This document shows, piece after piece, positions 27,698 through 36,499 of a stretch of DNA of 64,000 nt. Made by a program: the position numbers and the translations under genes. Position 1 is the first letter of the stretch; each line of letters opens with the position of its first letter. Source of the DNA: Halocatena salina (GTDB lineage: Archaea; Halobacteriota; Halobacteria; Halobacteriales; Haloarculaceae); contig NZ_CP096019.1 in NCBI RefSeq assembly GCF_023115355.1, forward strand, positions 1,116,001-1,180,000, read 5' to 3'. The notes under the pieces were generated by a model that worked only from the letters and a program-made list of their open reading frames with translations, had not been told where the DNA came from and searched no databases.

Positions 27698-27767
27698 CTC
27701 CGCGACCGCCTCCGCGACCGCTTCCGCTCCGCTACCACCTCCGCGACCGTTACCGCCTCCGCGACCG
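27698..27767. repeat. Short tandem repeats CTCCGCGACCG
   Basis: Four exact copies of CTCCGCGACCG start at 27698, 27710, 27739 and 27757, with related CCGCTCCGC units between them. They directly follow repeat copy A and are non-coding. Similar strings (CCGCGACCGCTCCGC) follow copies D and E. Confidence 0.65.
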
Positions 27768-27792
27768 CTCCGCCCCCGCTGCCTTGTTGTTT

Positions 27793-28344
27793 TCAGTCGT
27801 CGGCGTGGACGACTGGGGCTTTGTCCACGACACGAGCCACATCGGGGTAACAGGCCCGTAGTCCATCGAGATCGCCGCGCTGACGATAGTGGCAGTACTC
27901 CGCCAGCGTTGCGACCAACGCGGCGGGTGCACTCGTTGCGTCAGGTTGTTCGGTTATCGCAGTCGGATCCTGCTCGTCCTCGGGCGTGTACACCGACTGG
28001 ACGACCGTTCCGTCGCGCTGTTCGTGATACCGCACGCGCCCACCGTTCTCGAACCACCCCGTAACGACCAGCTCTTTTGCCGCGTTGTAGCGCGTGATGT
28101 TCGCAATCCCGGGTAAATCATCGTACTCCATTTGTGACCGACCAAGCCCGGCCGTCGCCAGTATCTCCTCGATCTGGGTGGCGTGCGCACAGCCCGTACT
28201 TCGACAGGGCCGACACCACGTCCCTGTCCCCACGTCCACGATGTGGTACAGCTCCGCTTTCGAGATTGTCGATCGATCATCGAGGGTCGAAAGGTTCACC
28301 GACTCGCCCAACCGATCCCAGAACTGAAACACTGGTAACGTCAT
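27793..28344 (-). CDS. Hypothetical protein with Cys motif
   Basis: About 183 residues from ATG 28344 (MTLPVFQFWDRLGE). The frame remains open to 28470, but that part is made of the 15-bp repeats and repeat copy B, so it is unlikely to be coding. Visible features are WCRPCRSTGCAHATQIEE (three cysteines, possible metal site), a central beta-rich part (AAKELVVTGWFENGGRVRYH) and an acidic C-terminus. I do not recognise the family. Codon use is like its neighbours. Confidence 0.6.
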   Translation of the reverse strand: MTLPVFQFWDRLGESVNLSTLDDRSTISKAELYHIVDVGTGTWCRPCRSTGCAHATQIEEILATAGLGRSQMEYDDLPGIANITRYNAAKELVVTGWFENGGRVRYHEQRDGTVVQSVYTPEDEQDPTAITEQPDATSAPAALVATLAEYCHYRQRGDLDGLRACYPDVARVVDKAPVVHADD

Positions 28345-28358
28345 CTTCCCCCCACGAA

Positions 28359-28403
28359 CGCAGTTCCCGCGAGCGCAGTTCCCGCGAGCGCAGTTCCCGC
28401 GAG
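28359..28403. repeat. Three perfect 15-bp tandem repeats
   Basis: CGCAGTTCCCGCGAG is repeated three times without mismatch, head to tail, immediately upstream of the gene starting at 28344 and next to palindromic copy B. The period is a multiple of three, so the minus-strand frame stays open through it (ARGNC repeated), but the context points to non-coding DNA. Confidence 0.8.
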
Positions 28404-28475
28404 CGTAGCGAGCGGCCTTTTTTCGCCCACGTTTTTTGCGTGAGGGTGCGCTCCGCGCACCCGAACGCAAAAAAG
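28404..28475 (-). repeat. Bipartite palindromic repeat, copy B (inverted)
   Basis: The same two-part element as copy A, in the opposite orientation. The short part GCGTAGCGAGCGGCCTTTTT comes first, then the hairpin GTTTTTTGCGT/GGGTGCGC and CGCGCACCC/ACGCAAAAAA at 28431-28474. The arms match copies A and E closely. Confidence 0.7.
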
Positions 28476-28808
28476 GTGGAGGGTCATCGCCACCACCGCC
28501 CTAACGGGCAGCCGATCCGATGATCGAGCCGTGTCCGAATCGGACGGCCACATTTCCGACAGCGCTGTCTCTGGTCGTGTTTCTGATACGATTCGACACC
28601 GTTACATGTCTCTGCTTCGTTCCCAATCATGGGTTTCTCGTCCGGTTGAGAACCCTGCGTCGGGTGCTCTTACCACCCGGCGCGTTCAACACGAACGCAC
28701 ACGCCCCATGGCGCACGCAAGCGTTCTCATTTACTCTTCGTTATCCCATCACACATAAAGGTACTGATGGAATGAAAATGTTATGTCAGCAAAACAACTT
28801 CTATATCA

Positions 28809-29264
28809 CTACTCCCGAGTACCGCGTACGACCGTTCCGGCCGGTACGTCCTCGGTGACAGTGACGTTCGCGCCAATCACGGCGTTCTCTCCGATATGTA
28901 TATCAGGCAACACGACTGCGCTGGCACCGACGAACGCGCCGGGTTCGATTACGATCTCCTCGAACACGTCGTTACGGTGTTCCATGTCCTCCTCTGTGAG
29001 ATCGTGGGTGACGCCGACGACCGAGGCGTTGGGACCGATCTGAACGCGATCGCCGACTTGAGCGTTCTCGACGTACGTGTTGGCGTTGATGTCCACGGAC
29101 TCACCGATATCGGACTTCTTGATCGAAACGCGCTCGTAGATGCGTGAATCCGAGCCGATGGACGAATCGTGAACGGTAACGTACTCGCGGATCTCGACAG
29201 CGGGAGACGAAGATCCGTGGGCGAGTGTGATGTTTTCGAGTTCGGCCGTTTCGTGAATGCCCAT
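28809..29264 (-). CDS. Left-handed beta-helix (hexapeptide) acyltransferase-like protein
   Basis: A 151-residue protein built of hexapeptide repeats ([LIV]-G-x4): IGSDSRIYERVSIKKSDIGE, VGDRVQIGPNASVVG, PGAFVGASAVVLPDIHIGENAVIG and VPAGTVVRG. This is the LbH fold of sugar O-/N-acetyltransferases and serine acetyltransferases. The catalytic His is probably in VVGVTHDLTEED. The substrate is unknown. It lies downstream of, and on the same strand as, the fatty-acid oxidation fusion gene. Confidence 0.85.
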   Translation of the reverse strand: MGIHETAELENITLAHGSSSPAVEIREYVTVHDSSIGSDSRIYERVSIKKSDIGESVDINANTYVENAQVGDRVQIGPNASVVGVTHDLTEEDMEHRNDVFEEIVIEPGAFVGASAVVLPDIHIGENAVIGANVTVTEDVPAGTVVRGTRE

Positions 29265-29303
29265 ACACCACTGTCACAGGACGGGGGAGGTAACCTTATC
29301 CGA

Positions 29304-31274
29304 TTACTTGCCTTCGAACTCGGGTTCACCGTCGCCCATGAACGCCGTGATGCCCTCCATGAGATCGTCAGTGCCGATGAGATGACCGAACGCTTGGGCT
29401 TCGATCTCGAGACCGGCGTCGGTGTCCTCCCAGCCACGCAGCATCGCCTTTTTGGTGAACCGTGTCGCAACTGGTGGGCCAGCGGCGAGATCGGCGGCGA
29501 GTTCGAACGCCCGGTCTTCGAGGTCCTCGTTCGGGACGACCTCGTTCACGAAGCCGTACCCTTCCATCGTTTCGGCTTCGTACTGCTCGGCAGTGAGGAT
29601 GATCTCTTTGGCTCGGCCCTCACCGACGATGTGCTGGAGGCGCTGAGTGCCACCCCACCCCGGCAACAGCCCGAGATCGAGTTCGGGCTGACCGAATTCG
29701 GACCGCTCGGAGGCGACACGCATGTCGGCGCACATCGACATCTCCATCCCACCACCGAGACAGTAGCCGTCGATGCCGGCGACGACCGGCAGCGAGCTGG
29801 ATTGGAGTTTTCCGAACGCCTGTTGGCCCGTGCGTGAAAGCTCGATCGCTTGGAGCGGTTCGGCGCTCGCAGCCATCGACTGGACGTCCGCACCGGCGGA
29901 AAAGGCCTTGTCGCCCTCGCCAGTGATGAGGATCGCGCGCACGTCGTCGTCGGCTTCGAACGTTTCGACCGCCTGCTCGAGCTCCTCCAACAGCTCGATG
30001 TTGACGGTGTTCATCCGGTGTGGGCGGTCGAGCACGACGTGACCGACCATCTCGCCGGGATACTCGACGCGGATCATCTCGTAGCTCACGGCGTCGTCGT
30101 CCTCCTCTTGATCGTAAAAGCCGCCCTCATCGGCGTGGGTTCGCAGGCCATCGGAGACACCGTACCGGTCGGCGCCAGTTTCCTCGTGCAACTCGTCGAG
30201 CGTGTCAACGAGCGTGTCGAGTCCGGCGTCGTCGGCGAGCTTCGCGGGACCTTCGGGGTAGCCGGCACCGAGCATCACGGCCTCGTCGATGTCCTCGGCG
30301 GGAGCCACGTCGTCGCCGACGAGGTTGCCGACTTCGTTGGCCATCACGGCGAGCAAGCGGTGTTCGATCGCCTCGCGTCCGGCGTCGGTCGGGATCTGGG
30401 CCCCATCACCGTCTTCGTACTCATAAAATCCAACGCCGCTCTTTTTGCCGTAACGCTCCTCCTCGACGACCGTCTCCAGCAGCGGGGCTGGTTCGTAGGC
30501 GTCCCCGAGCACGTCGTGCATGTATTCGAGGACGTGGTAGGTTACGTCGTTGCCGACCTGATCGCCGAGTTCGAACGCACCCATCGGCAGCCCGATGTCG
30601 AATTTCACCGTGCTGTCGATTTCGGCTTTGGTTGCGACGTCTTCGGACACCATCCAACACGCCTCGTTCATCAACGGTACGAGAATGCGGTTGACGATGA
30701 ACCCGGGCGTGTCCTTTCGCACGCGGACGGGCGTTTTGTCGAACGATTCTGCGAGTTCCTCGACGACCGACAGCGTCTCGGTGTCGGTGTGCTCGCCGGA
30801 GATGACTTCTACGAGTTGCATCCGTACCGGCGGGTTGAAAAAGTGCATCCCACAGAACTGCTCGGGACGCTCGGTTACCTCCGAGAGATCAGTGATCGAA
30901 AGCGAGGAAGTGTTGGTCGCAAAGATCGCTTCTTCGGGGGCGTACTCCTCGACTTCCCCGTACACGTCCTGTTTGATCTCCATCTGCTCGGGCACCGCCT
31001 CGATGACGACGTCCGCGTCGGCGACGGCTTCCTCGACGTCGACCAACGGCGTGATCCGGTCGAGCGCGGCGTCCGATTCCTCCTCGCTGATTCGGTCGTT
31101 TTCGGCGAGTTTACCCAGACTCCATTCGATCTGCTCGTAGCCGTTCTGGACGAACTCCTCTTTGATATCCCGAAGCGCTACCGTATACCCCGAAAGTGCG
31201 GCGACTTCGGCGATACCGTGGCCCATGTTCCCGGCACCGAGCACTGCGACCGTCTCGATATCATCTACGTCCAT
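29304..31274 (-). CDS. 3-hydroxyacyl-CoA dehydrogenase/enoyl-CoA hydratase fusion
   Basis: About 656 residues from ATG 31274 (MDVDDIETVAVLGAG); upstream in-frame starts are less likely. Residues 1-300 are an NAD-binding 3-hydroxyacyl-CoA dehydrogenase (VLGAGNMGHGIAEVAAL, HFFNPPVRMQLVEVI, TPGFIVNRIL). A second helical domain follows. The C-terminal 250 residues are a crotonase-fold hydratase (GEGDKAFSAGADVQ, GYCLGGGMEMSMCADM, ELDLGLLPGWGGTQRL). It performs two successive beta-oxidation steps. The order is dehydrogenase then hydratase, the reverse of bacterial FadB. It is divergent from an acyl-CoA dehydrogenase. Confidence 0.94.
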   Translation of the reverse strand: MDVDDIETVAVLGAGNMGHGIAEVAALSGYTVALRDIKEEFVQNGYEQIEWSLGKLAENDRISEEESDAALDRITPLVDVEEAVADADVVIEAVPEQMEIKQDVYGEVEEYAPEEAIFATNTSSLSITDLSEVTERPEQFCGMHFFNPPVRMQLVEVISGEHTDTETLSVVEELAESFDKTPVRVRKDTPGFIVNRILVPLMNEACWMVSEDVATKAEIDSTVKFDIGLPMGAFELGDQVGNDVTYHVLEYMHDVLGDAYEPAPLLETVVEEERYGKKSGVGFYEYEDGDGAQIPTDAGREAIEHRLLAVMANEVGNLVGDDVAPAEDIDEAVMLGAGYPEGPAKLADDAGLDTLVDTLDELHEETGADRYGVSDGLRTHADEGGFYDQEEDDDAVSYEMIRVEYPGEMVGHVVLDRPHRMNTVNIELLEELEQAVETFEADDDVRAILITGEGDKAFSAGADVQSMAASAEPLQAIELSRTGQQAFGKLQSSSLPVVAGIDGYCLGGGMEMSMCADMRVASERSEFGQPELDLGLLPGWGGTQRLQHIVGEGRAKEIILTAEQYEAETMEGYGFVNEVVPNEDLEDRAFELAADLAAGPPVATRFTKKAMLRGWEDTDAGLEIEAQAFGHLIGTDDLMEGITAFMGDGEPEFEGK

Positions 31275-31392
31275 GACGGTTAGTGAGTCCATGGCTGAGG
31301 TGTTCAACGTTTCCCATTGGCCTTGTAACAACCGTTTATGGGTTTATCGCCTGCGCAAAATTGTTATGTTTTAACCACTGCGAGGTGGGGGC

Positions 31393-32547
31393 ATGGACTT
31401 CGAGTTATCCGACGAACAAGAGCAGATCAGAGAGGAGGTCAGTCGGTTCGCTGAAAACGAGGTCAAACCCGTCGCCCAAGAGTACGACGTAGAGGAGAAG
31501 TTCCCCTTCGACGTTCTCGAAGCGGCCACGGAGATGGGCCTCAACGGTGCGAACATCCCAGTGGAGTACGGTGGTGCTGGCTACAGCGCACTCGATACGG
31601 CGATCATCATCGAGGAGCTGTTCGCCGCCGATCCCGGGATCGCCCTGTCTATCACGGCTACAACCTTCGGCAGTGACGCACTCATCGAATACGGAACCGA
31701 AGACCAAAAAGAGCGGTTCCTCGAACCGATCGCCACCGGAGAGGCTATCATGGGTGCTGCAATCTCCGAACCCGACACCGGATCGGACGTCTCTTCGGTG
31801 TCGACACAGGCCGAAAAGGACGGCGACGAATGGGTGATCAACGGCAACAAGATGTGGATCACCAACGGTTCGGTGGGCGATTTCTTCGTCGTCATGTGTG
31901 AAACCGATCCGGAGGCGGAGGGGCGGTACAATGGCTTCTCCCAGATCGTCGTCGAATCCGATCGTGACGGCTTTACGAGCGAGAAGATCACCGGTAAGCT
32001 CGGGATCCGTGCGAGCGACACGGCCGAACTCATCTTCGACGACGTACGCGTTCCCGAGGAGAACCTCGTCGGAACGCGCGGGATGGGCTTTCTCCAGCTC
32101 ATGCAGTTTTTCGACATCACCCGAACGATGGTCGCCGCCCAAGCCATCGGCATCGCAAAAGGAGCCTGCGAACGGGCGCTCGATTACGCACAGGAACGCG
32201 AACAGTTCGGGCGTGAGATCGGGGATTTCCAAGCGATCCAGCACAAACTCGCAGACATGCACACCCGCACTGAAGCCGCCCGCCAGCTCACGTACAAGTC
32301 CGCGTGGAGCGTCGAGAACTCCGACGAACAGCTCACGACGCTCGCCTCGATGGCCAAGGAGTTCGCCTCTCGCGTCGCCGTCGACGCTGCGAACGAAGCC
32401 GTCCAGATCCACGGTGGCTCCGGCTACGTCAATGACTTCGACGTCGAACGCCTCTACCGCGACGCCAAGATCACCCAGATCTACGAAGGAACCTCCGAGA
32501 TCCAGAAGAACATCATCGCGCGTGAGCTGATGGACAAGGGCTTTTAA
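31393..32547 (+). CDS. Acyl-CoA dehydrogenase
   Basis: A 384-residue FAD enzyme for the first step of beta-oxidation. A GAGGTG ribosome-binding site lies 5 bases before the ATG. Motifs are the FAD/substrate segment MGAAISEPDTGSDVSSV, KMWITNGSVGDFFVV, and the C-terminal QIHGGSGYVNDFDVERLYRD followed by IYEGTSEIQKNI, which carries the catalytic glutamate region. The divergent fusion gene continues the pathway, so the two promoters between 31275 and 31392 are probably co-regulated. The electron acceptor (ETF) genes are not in the window. Confidence 0.95.
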   Translation: MDFELSDEQEQIREEVSRFAENEVKPVAQEYDVEEKFPFDVLEAATEMGLNGANIPVEYGGAGYSALDTAIIIEELFAADPGIALSITATTFGSDALIEYGTEDQKERFLEPIATGEAIMGAAISEPDTGSDVSSVSTQAEKDGDEWVINGNKMWITNGSVGDFFVVMCETDPEAEGRYNGFSQIVVESDRDGFTSEKITGKLGIRASDTAELIFDDVRVPEENLVGTRGMGFLQLMQFFDITRTMVAAQAIGIAKGACERALDYAQEREQFGREIGDFQAIQHKLADMHTRTEAARQLTYKSAWSVENSDEQLTTLASMAKEFASRVAVDAANEAVQIHGGSGYVNDFDVERLYRDAKITQIYEGTSEIQKNIIARELMDKGF

Positions 32548-32650
32548 AGCGCTCGATCAGTACTACATTTCTCCTCCGACTTCCACCCGCCAGCGGCGAA
32601 CCGTTCTCCCGACGTAGCGAGCGATCATGAACCTCTCGACACCGCGGTTC

Positions 32651-32660
32651 TTAATATATA
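32651..32660 (+). promoter_or_regulatory. TATA box of the MgtC-like gene
   Basis: TTAATATATA ends 19 bases before the ATG at 32680, giving a leaderless or nearly leaderless transcript. Confidence 0.6.
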
Positions 32661-32679
32661 ACACTATGTATGGTATTGT

Positions 32680-33936
32680 ATGGCACCCAATATAGCGATC
32701 CCGGATCCGGAACTCGTCCGACTGGTGTTAGCGGGTGCACTCGGGCTGTTTCTCGGACTCGAACGGGAATGGTCCCATCGATCGGCAGGTATCCGGACGT
32801 TTTCGCTCATTTCCCTGTTAGGCGCGGTGTTTACGGTGCTCGATCGATCGTGGTTGCTAGTGCTCGGTGGCGTCTTGATCGTCGTGCAGGGCAGCGTGCT
32901 CGCCGTACAAGGGTTACTCAGTACGGAAGATGGGTTCTCGCTCACGACGGCGGTATCGATGTTGGTGGCCTACGGCGTCGGTGTGCTCGTCGGTTCGGGG
33001 ATGTTGTTGGCGGGCGTGACTGTTGCGATCCTATCGTCGCTGGTACTCGTGTTAAAACGGGAGCTGCACGATTTCGCGTGGGGACTCACCAAAGCGGAGC
33101 TGCGCTCGGCGGTGGAGTTCGGCGTGTTGGCGTTCGTCATCTATCCGGTCCTGCCAGCAGGGGAAATGACAGTGGATCTCGCCGGGTTAGCGATTCAGGT
33201 CGAACCGCGCGTGGTGTGGCTGCTCGTCGTGAGCGTCGCGGCGATCGGCATCGCTAACTACGCCATCGTCAGATCCTATGGCGGACGGGGAATCGTCGTC
33301 ACCGGCTTTTTCGGCGGATTGGTCTCTTCAACCGCGGTCGTCGGGGCGATGATCGATCACGTCCGCCAACACCGACACGCCGTTTCCTACGCCGTCGCGG
33401 CGATTCTACTGGCGAACGCGGCGATGGCGCTGCGAAATCTGGCGATCGTGATGGTGTTCGCTGACGATCGGTCACCGGTGTTCGGTCTTGTGATCCCGCT
33501 GGGGATCGTTATTCTCGGTAGTATCGCTGTCGCCGGGCTCACGGCAGATTGGACCCAGCGGATCGATCTCGACCTCGACAGCCCGTTTTCACTCCGAAAC
33601 GCGCTGGGATTCGGTGCGCTGTTCGCGGTGGTGTTGGTTGGCAGTGCGATCGCCAAAGCGCTGTTCGGTGATGCTGGGTTCCTGATCGCGGCCCTGCTCG
33701 GAAGTCTCGTATCGAGTGCTGGAGCCACCACATCCGCGGTCGTGCTGTACAACGGCACTGTGATCGGGGCGAACACGGCGATTCTCGCCGTATTGGGGGC
33801 CACCCTCGTGAGCATCCTCGTGAAAGCCGCGCTTGCGCTCGTCGGTCCTACTCGGACGTTCGGCTATCGGGTGGCGGCGTGGAGCGCCGCGCTCGCGGTG
33901 CTCGGCGTCGGGATCGGTCTCCTGTTCGTCAGGTAG
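32680..33936 (+). CDS. MgtC/SapB-family membrane protein with DUF4010 domain
   Basis: A 418-residue membrane protein with about 12 hydrophobic segments. The N-terminal MgtC-like motif is GLFLGLEREWSHRSAGIRTF, followed by SLLGAVFTVL. The C-terminal two thirds match the DUF4010 pattern (GGLVSSTAVVGAM, SLVSSAGATTSAVVL). MgtC proteins are linked to survival at low Mg2+ or phosphate in bacteria; the role in haloarchaea is unknown. It is monocistronic with a clear TATA box. Confidence 0.85.
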   Translation: MAPNIAIPDPELVRLVLAGALGLFLGLEREWSHRSAGIRTFSLISLLGAVFTVLDRSWLLVLGGVLIVVQGSVLAVQGLLSTEDGFSLTTAVSMLVAYGVGVLVGSGMLLAGVTVAILSSLVLVLKRELHDFAWGLTKAELRSAVEFGVLAFVIYPVLPAGEMTVDLAGLAIQVEPRVVWLLVVSVAAIGIANYAIVRSYGGRGIVVTGFFGGLVSSTAVVGAMIDHVRQHRHAVSYAVAAILLANAAMALRNLAIVMVFADDRSPVFGLVIPLGIVILGSIAVAGLTADWTQRIDLDLDSPFSLRNALGFGALFAVVLVGSAIAKALFGDAGFLIAALLGSLVSSAGATTSAVVLYNGTVIGANTAILAVLGATLVSILVKAALALVGPTRTFGYRVAAWSAALAVLGVGIGLLFVR

Positions 33937-34077
33937 TCGTCTCGATCGTCTGATAACCAAGCGAAACCGAACAGCAGAACATCCTCGCTGTGAGAGAGCA
34001 TCACTGCCAAGACACGCTGTCGCAAATACTGCTTGAAACCCAATCCATTATTTACCCGTGGGAAACCAACGCCGAGC

Positions 34078-35415
34078 ATGAACCGAGAGACGGCGACCCC
34101 GACGGTTCGATCGATGCCGGGAGAACGCGCACGCGAGTGGGCACAGCGCCACCACGTCCACGCGGCACCGAGCACGTACGTGTACGATTTCGTGTGGGAT
34201 CCCGAGGCGGAGGCAGTCGGTCCGTTTTGCACCGACATCGACGGCAACGTACTCATGGATTTCACGAGTCACGTCGGTGCGGCACCGCTGGGATACAACA
34301 ATCCCGAGATCGTCGAGCGGCTACGAGAGTTCGATCTTGTTGATCCATTAACAATTGCTGGACAGGACTTCTACATCAGTGGTGAGAACGTCGGCAGGGG
34401 GCTTCCCGGCCCAACCGAGCTGATGGAGCATCTGACAGAACACACTTCCCACTACGGGCTGGATACGGTGTTTCTCTCGAATTCGGGGGCAGAGGCGGTA
34501 GAGAATGCGATCAAGATCTCGTACGACCACACGCGGGGTGAGTATGGAATCACGTTCGAAGGGGCATTCCACGGCCGAACGCTCGGGGCGCTGTCGCTCA
34601 ACCGCTCGAAGGCCGTCCACCGACGACACTATCCGGAGATTTCGGGGATTCACGACCTGCCGTTCTGTACGGATACCGATGTCGACGGCGAAAGTGGGTG
34701 TAACTGTGGCTTTTTCACCGAGGACGGGTCGAAGCTCCGGGCGCTCCTTGATCCCGAGCAGGGACATGTCCCTGCCGAGGAGGTGGCCTACCTCATCGTG
34801 GAACCCGTTCAGGGCGAGGGAGGGTATCGAATCCCGGGCGAGGCGTTCATGTCGGAGATCGCAGCGGTTTGTGCGGAGCACGATCTCCTACTGGTTGCCG
34901 ACGAGATTCAGGCCGGGATCGGTCGTACCGGCGAGATGTGGGGTTCGGATCACTTCCCCATCGAACCGGACGTCATTGCAAGCGCGAAGGCGCTCCGGGT
35001 CGGGGCGACGATCTCCCGATCGGAGGTGTTCCCCGACGAGCAAGCCCGTATCTCCTCAACGTGGGGTGCGGGCGACATCCTCTCGGCTGCGCAGGGCGTG
35101 TTTACGCTCGAAGCGATCGAGGAGCGAAATCTGCTCACGAACGCGACAGAACGCGGAAGACAAGCGAAAGAACGACTTAGAGACGCCGACATCGACGGTG
35201 TCGTGGACGTTCGCGGAATCGGGCTGATGCTCGCCGTGGAGTTCGAGACGAAACAACGTCGCGAGAAGGTCATCGAGGAAGCACTCAAACGCGGACTACT
35301 CACCCTTGGTTGTGGTCACAAAACGCTCCGATTGCTCCCCCCACTCGACGTCACCGAACGGGAGATCGATCTCGCGTGTGATCTCCTCGTCGACGCCGCG
35401 AGCGGGAGTACATAA
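34078..35415 (+). CDS. Class III (PLP-dependent) aminotransferase
   Basis: About 445 residues from ATG 34078 (MNRETATPTVRSMPG). A TTG at 34033 extends the frame, but a TATTTA box near 34050 suggests the ATG. Fold-type-I aminotransferase motifs are FLSNSGAEAVENAIK, FEGAFHGRTLGAL, EPVQGEGGY, LLVADEIQAGIGRTG and the Schiff-base lysine K304 in SAKALRVGA. STWGAGDILSAAQG follows. The loop after K304 lacks the usual GGG and recalls lysine 6-aminotransferases, so the substrate (4-aminobutyrate, ornithine or lysine) is uncertain. Confidence 0.85.
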   Translation: MNRETATPTVRSMPGERAREWAQRHHVHAAPSTYVYDFVWDPEAEAVGPFCTDIDGNVLMDFTSHVGAAPLGYNNPEIVERLREFDLVDPLTIAGQDFYISGENVGRGLPGPTELMEHLTEHTSHYGLDTVFLSNSGAEAVENAIKISYDHTRGEYGITFEGAFHGRTLGALSLNRSKAVHRRHYPEISGIHDLPFCTDTDVDGESGCNCGFFTEDGSKLRALLDPEQGHVPAEEVAYLIVEPVQGEGGYRIPGEAFMSEIAAVCAEHDLLLVADEIQAGIGRTGEMWGSDHFPIEPDVIASAKALRVGATISRSEVFPDEQARISSTWGAGDILSAAQGVFTLEAIEERNLLTNATERGRQAKERLRDADIDGVVDVRGIGLMLAVEFETKQRREKVIEEALKRGLLTLGCGHKTLRLLPPLDVTEREIDLACDLLVDAASGST

Positions 35416-35438
35416 CTTCTCACGGAACGATACAGCGT

Positions 35439-35711
35439 TCACTCTCCACCGCCACCGCCACCACCGTCACCACCGCCGCCGAATCCGCCGCCACCGAATC
35501 CACCGCCACCATCACCGCCGAAGAACCCACCACCACTATCTCCACCACCATCGCCACCACTGTCGCCATCGTCCCCTCCATAGGCCGTGTTCGTCCCTCG
35601 AGATTTCGATCGACGCTTCGTCGACCGACGCTTCGATCTGAACCGATCCACTAGCATGCTTAATAATATAAAACAAATAATTATTCCGAACCATATTACT
35701 ATAAATTCCAT
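35439..35711 (-). CDS. Small membrane protein with glycine-rich tail
   Basis: A 90-residue protein in three blocks: a membrane anchor (about 3-20, IVIWFGIIICFILLSMLV), an arginine/lysine block (23-38), and a tail of about 45 residues that is mostly Gly with Asp and Phe (GGGFFGGDGG-like). A TATA-like ATATTA lies about 20-30 bases upstream of 35711. A similar anchor plus Gly-rich tail occurs in some TPM/YgcG-type envelope proteins, but the TPM domain is absent. The opposite strand shows a long His-rich frame that is only its shadow. Confidence 0.55.
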   Translation of the reverse strand: MEFIVIWFGIIICFILLSMLVDRFRSKRRSTKRRSKSRGTNTAYGGDDGDSGGDGGGDSGGGFFGGDGGGGFGGGGFGGGGDGGGGGGGE

Positions 35712-35804
35712 ACACTAACTTCACATTTGTCTGTAATATGTCTTTTGGGGATGGGTGAACGATGGGCAATCACAATCAGGATCAGATGCGGAACGTCCTC
35801 GTCG

Positions 35805-36140
35805 TCAAAACTGGTATCGTCGCCCGTCGTTGTCGGGTGGTTGTGGCGCGCCGGTCATCTCTTCGAACGTCATTCCCGAGAGATACTCGTCGTAAGTGAC
35901 GTCGTAACCACGCCGGAGGTGGAAGTCCATCGATCCGGTGTCAACGGTGGTCTGAAACAGCATGTGGATCGCCCGTCGGACGAGTTCATCGGAGTCGTCT
36001 GGATCGAGCACGGTTTGTAAGACGGCGAGTTCGTTGCGCGTTTCTCGGTCGAGAGAAACCGAGAGTTCCGAATCGAAATCGGAATAGGCGGATTCGATGT
36101 CCTCCGAAAGTTCGTCGAGGGTCATACGATCGGAATTCAT
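35805..36140 (-). CDS. Acidic hypothetical protein
   Basis: A 111-residue, acidic, mostly helical protein. The start may be ATG 36140 or 36125 (MTLDELSEDIES). The middle, SVSLDRETRNELAVLQTVLD followed by DDSDELVRRAIHMLFQTT, resembles a ribbon-helix-helix or related dimerisation unit. The C-terminus YDEYLSGMTFEEMTG has no known match. It lies divergent from the ferredoxin gene and may be a regulator, but this is a guess. Confidence 0.6.
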   Translation of the reverse strand: MNSDRMTLDELSEDIESAYSDFDSELSVSLDRETRNELAVLQTVLDPDDSDELVRRAIHMLFQTTVDTGSMDFHLRRGYDVTYDEYLSGMTFEEMTGAPQPPDNDGRRYQF

Positions 36141-36224
36141 GGCGCCGTTCGGGATACGGCTTACGAGACGCTAGTCCCAAAAGCACCCGACAATCCTTTG
36201 CCTGCCGTTCTCCAACCGTGACAC

Positions 36225-36470
36225 ATGAAGATCGAATACGATCGAGACACCTGCATCGGAATGTTTCAGTGTGTCGCGGAGTGGGACGGATTCGAGAAGG
36301 ACGAAACGGCGGGGAAGGCCGTTCTCGTGGATGGCGAAGAGGAGCAACCTGACACGTTCGTCCAGACAGTGCCCGCAGACGCCGAACTCGACGCGAAGTT
36401 CGCTGCCCGCGTTTGCCCTGTCGACGCCATCACCGTGTACGACGACGACGGCGAACAGCTCGTTCCCTGA
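36225..36470 (+). CDS. Ferredoxin with three cysteines (probably 3Fe-4S)
   Basis: An 81-residue acidic ferredoxin. It has C10-x5-C16 (CIGMFQC) and a distal VCPVDAI. The usual third cysteine of CxxCxxC is Met13, so a [3Fe-4S] cluster, as in P450-type ferredoxins, is likely. A TFVQTVPADAELDAKFAARV insert separates the two parts. It may donate electrons to a monooxygenase, but no partner is encoded nearby. It converges with the rhodopsin gene. Confidence 0.8.
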   Translation: MKIEYDRDTCIGMFQCVAEWDGFEKDETAGKAVLVDGEEEQPDTFVQTVPADAELDAKFAARVCPVDAITVYDDDGEQLVP

Positions 36471-36499
36471 CGTAGCGGCTGGTGGTCCGAGCGATCACG

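Larger units (their letters stand above)
28345..28808. other. Long intergenic region with repeats
   Basis: About 460 bases without a supported gene. The left part holds the 15-bp tandem repeat (28359-28403) and palindromic copy B (28404-28475). From 28480 to 28800 there is a GTG-initiated 75-codon frame (28531-28758), Ser/Arg-rich and without recognisable motifs, which I do not call. The right end is AT-rich. Confidence 0.5.

Noticed and set aside
27698-27767. Short tandem repeats as a possible CRISPR
   Set aside because: Units are 11 bases with irregular spacing and no unique spacers; no cas genes are in the window.
28531-28758. 75-codon GTG-initiated frame
   Set aside because: Ser/Arg-rich, no motif, no promoter or ribosome site, codon use unlike neighbours.
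29850-31283. 477-codon plus-strand frame
   Set aside because: Antisense of the dehydrogenase/hydratase fusion; GC-rich codons open the opposite strand.
35306-35641. His-rich plus-strand frame (long HRHH repeats)
   Set aside because: It is the complement of the glycine-rich tail of the minus-strand gene at 35439-35711.
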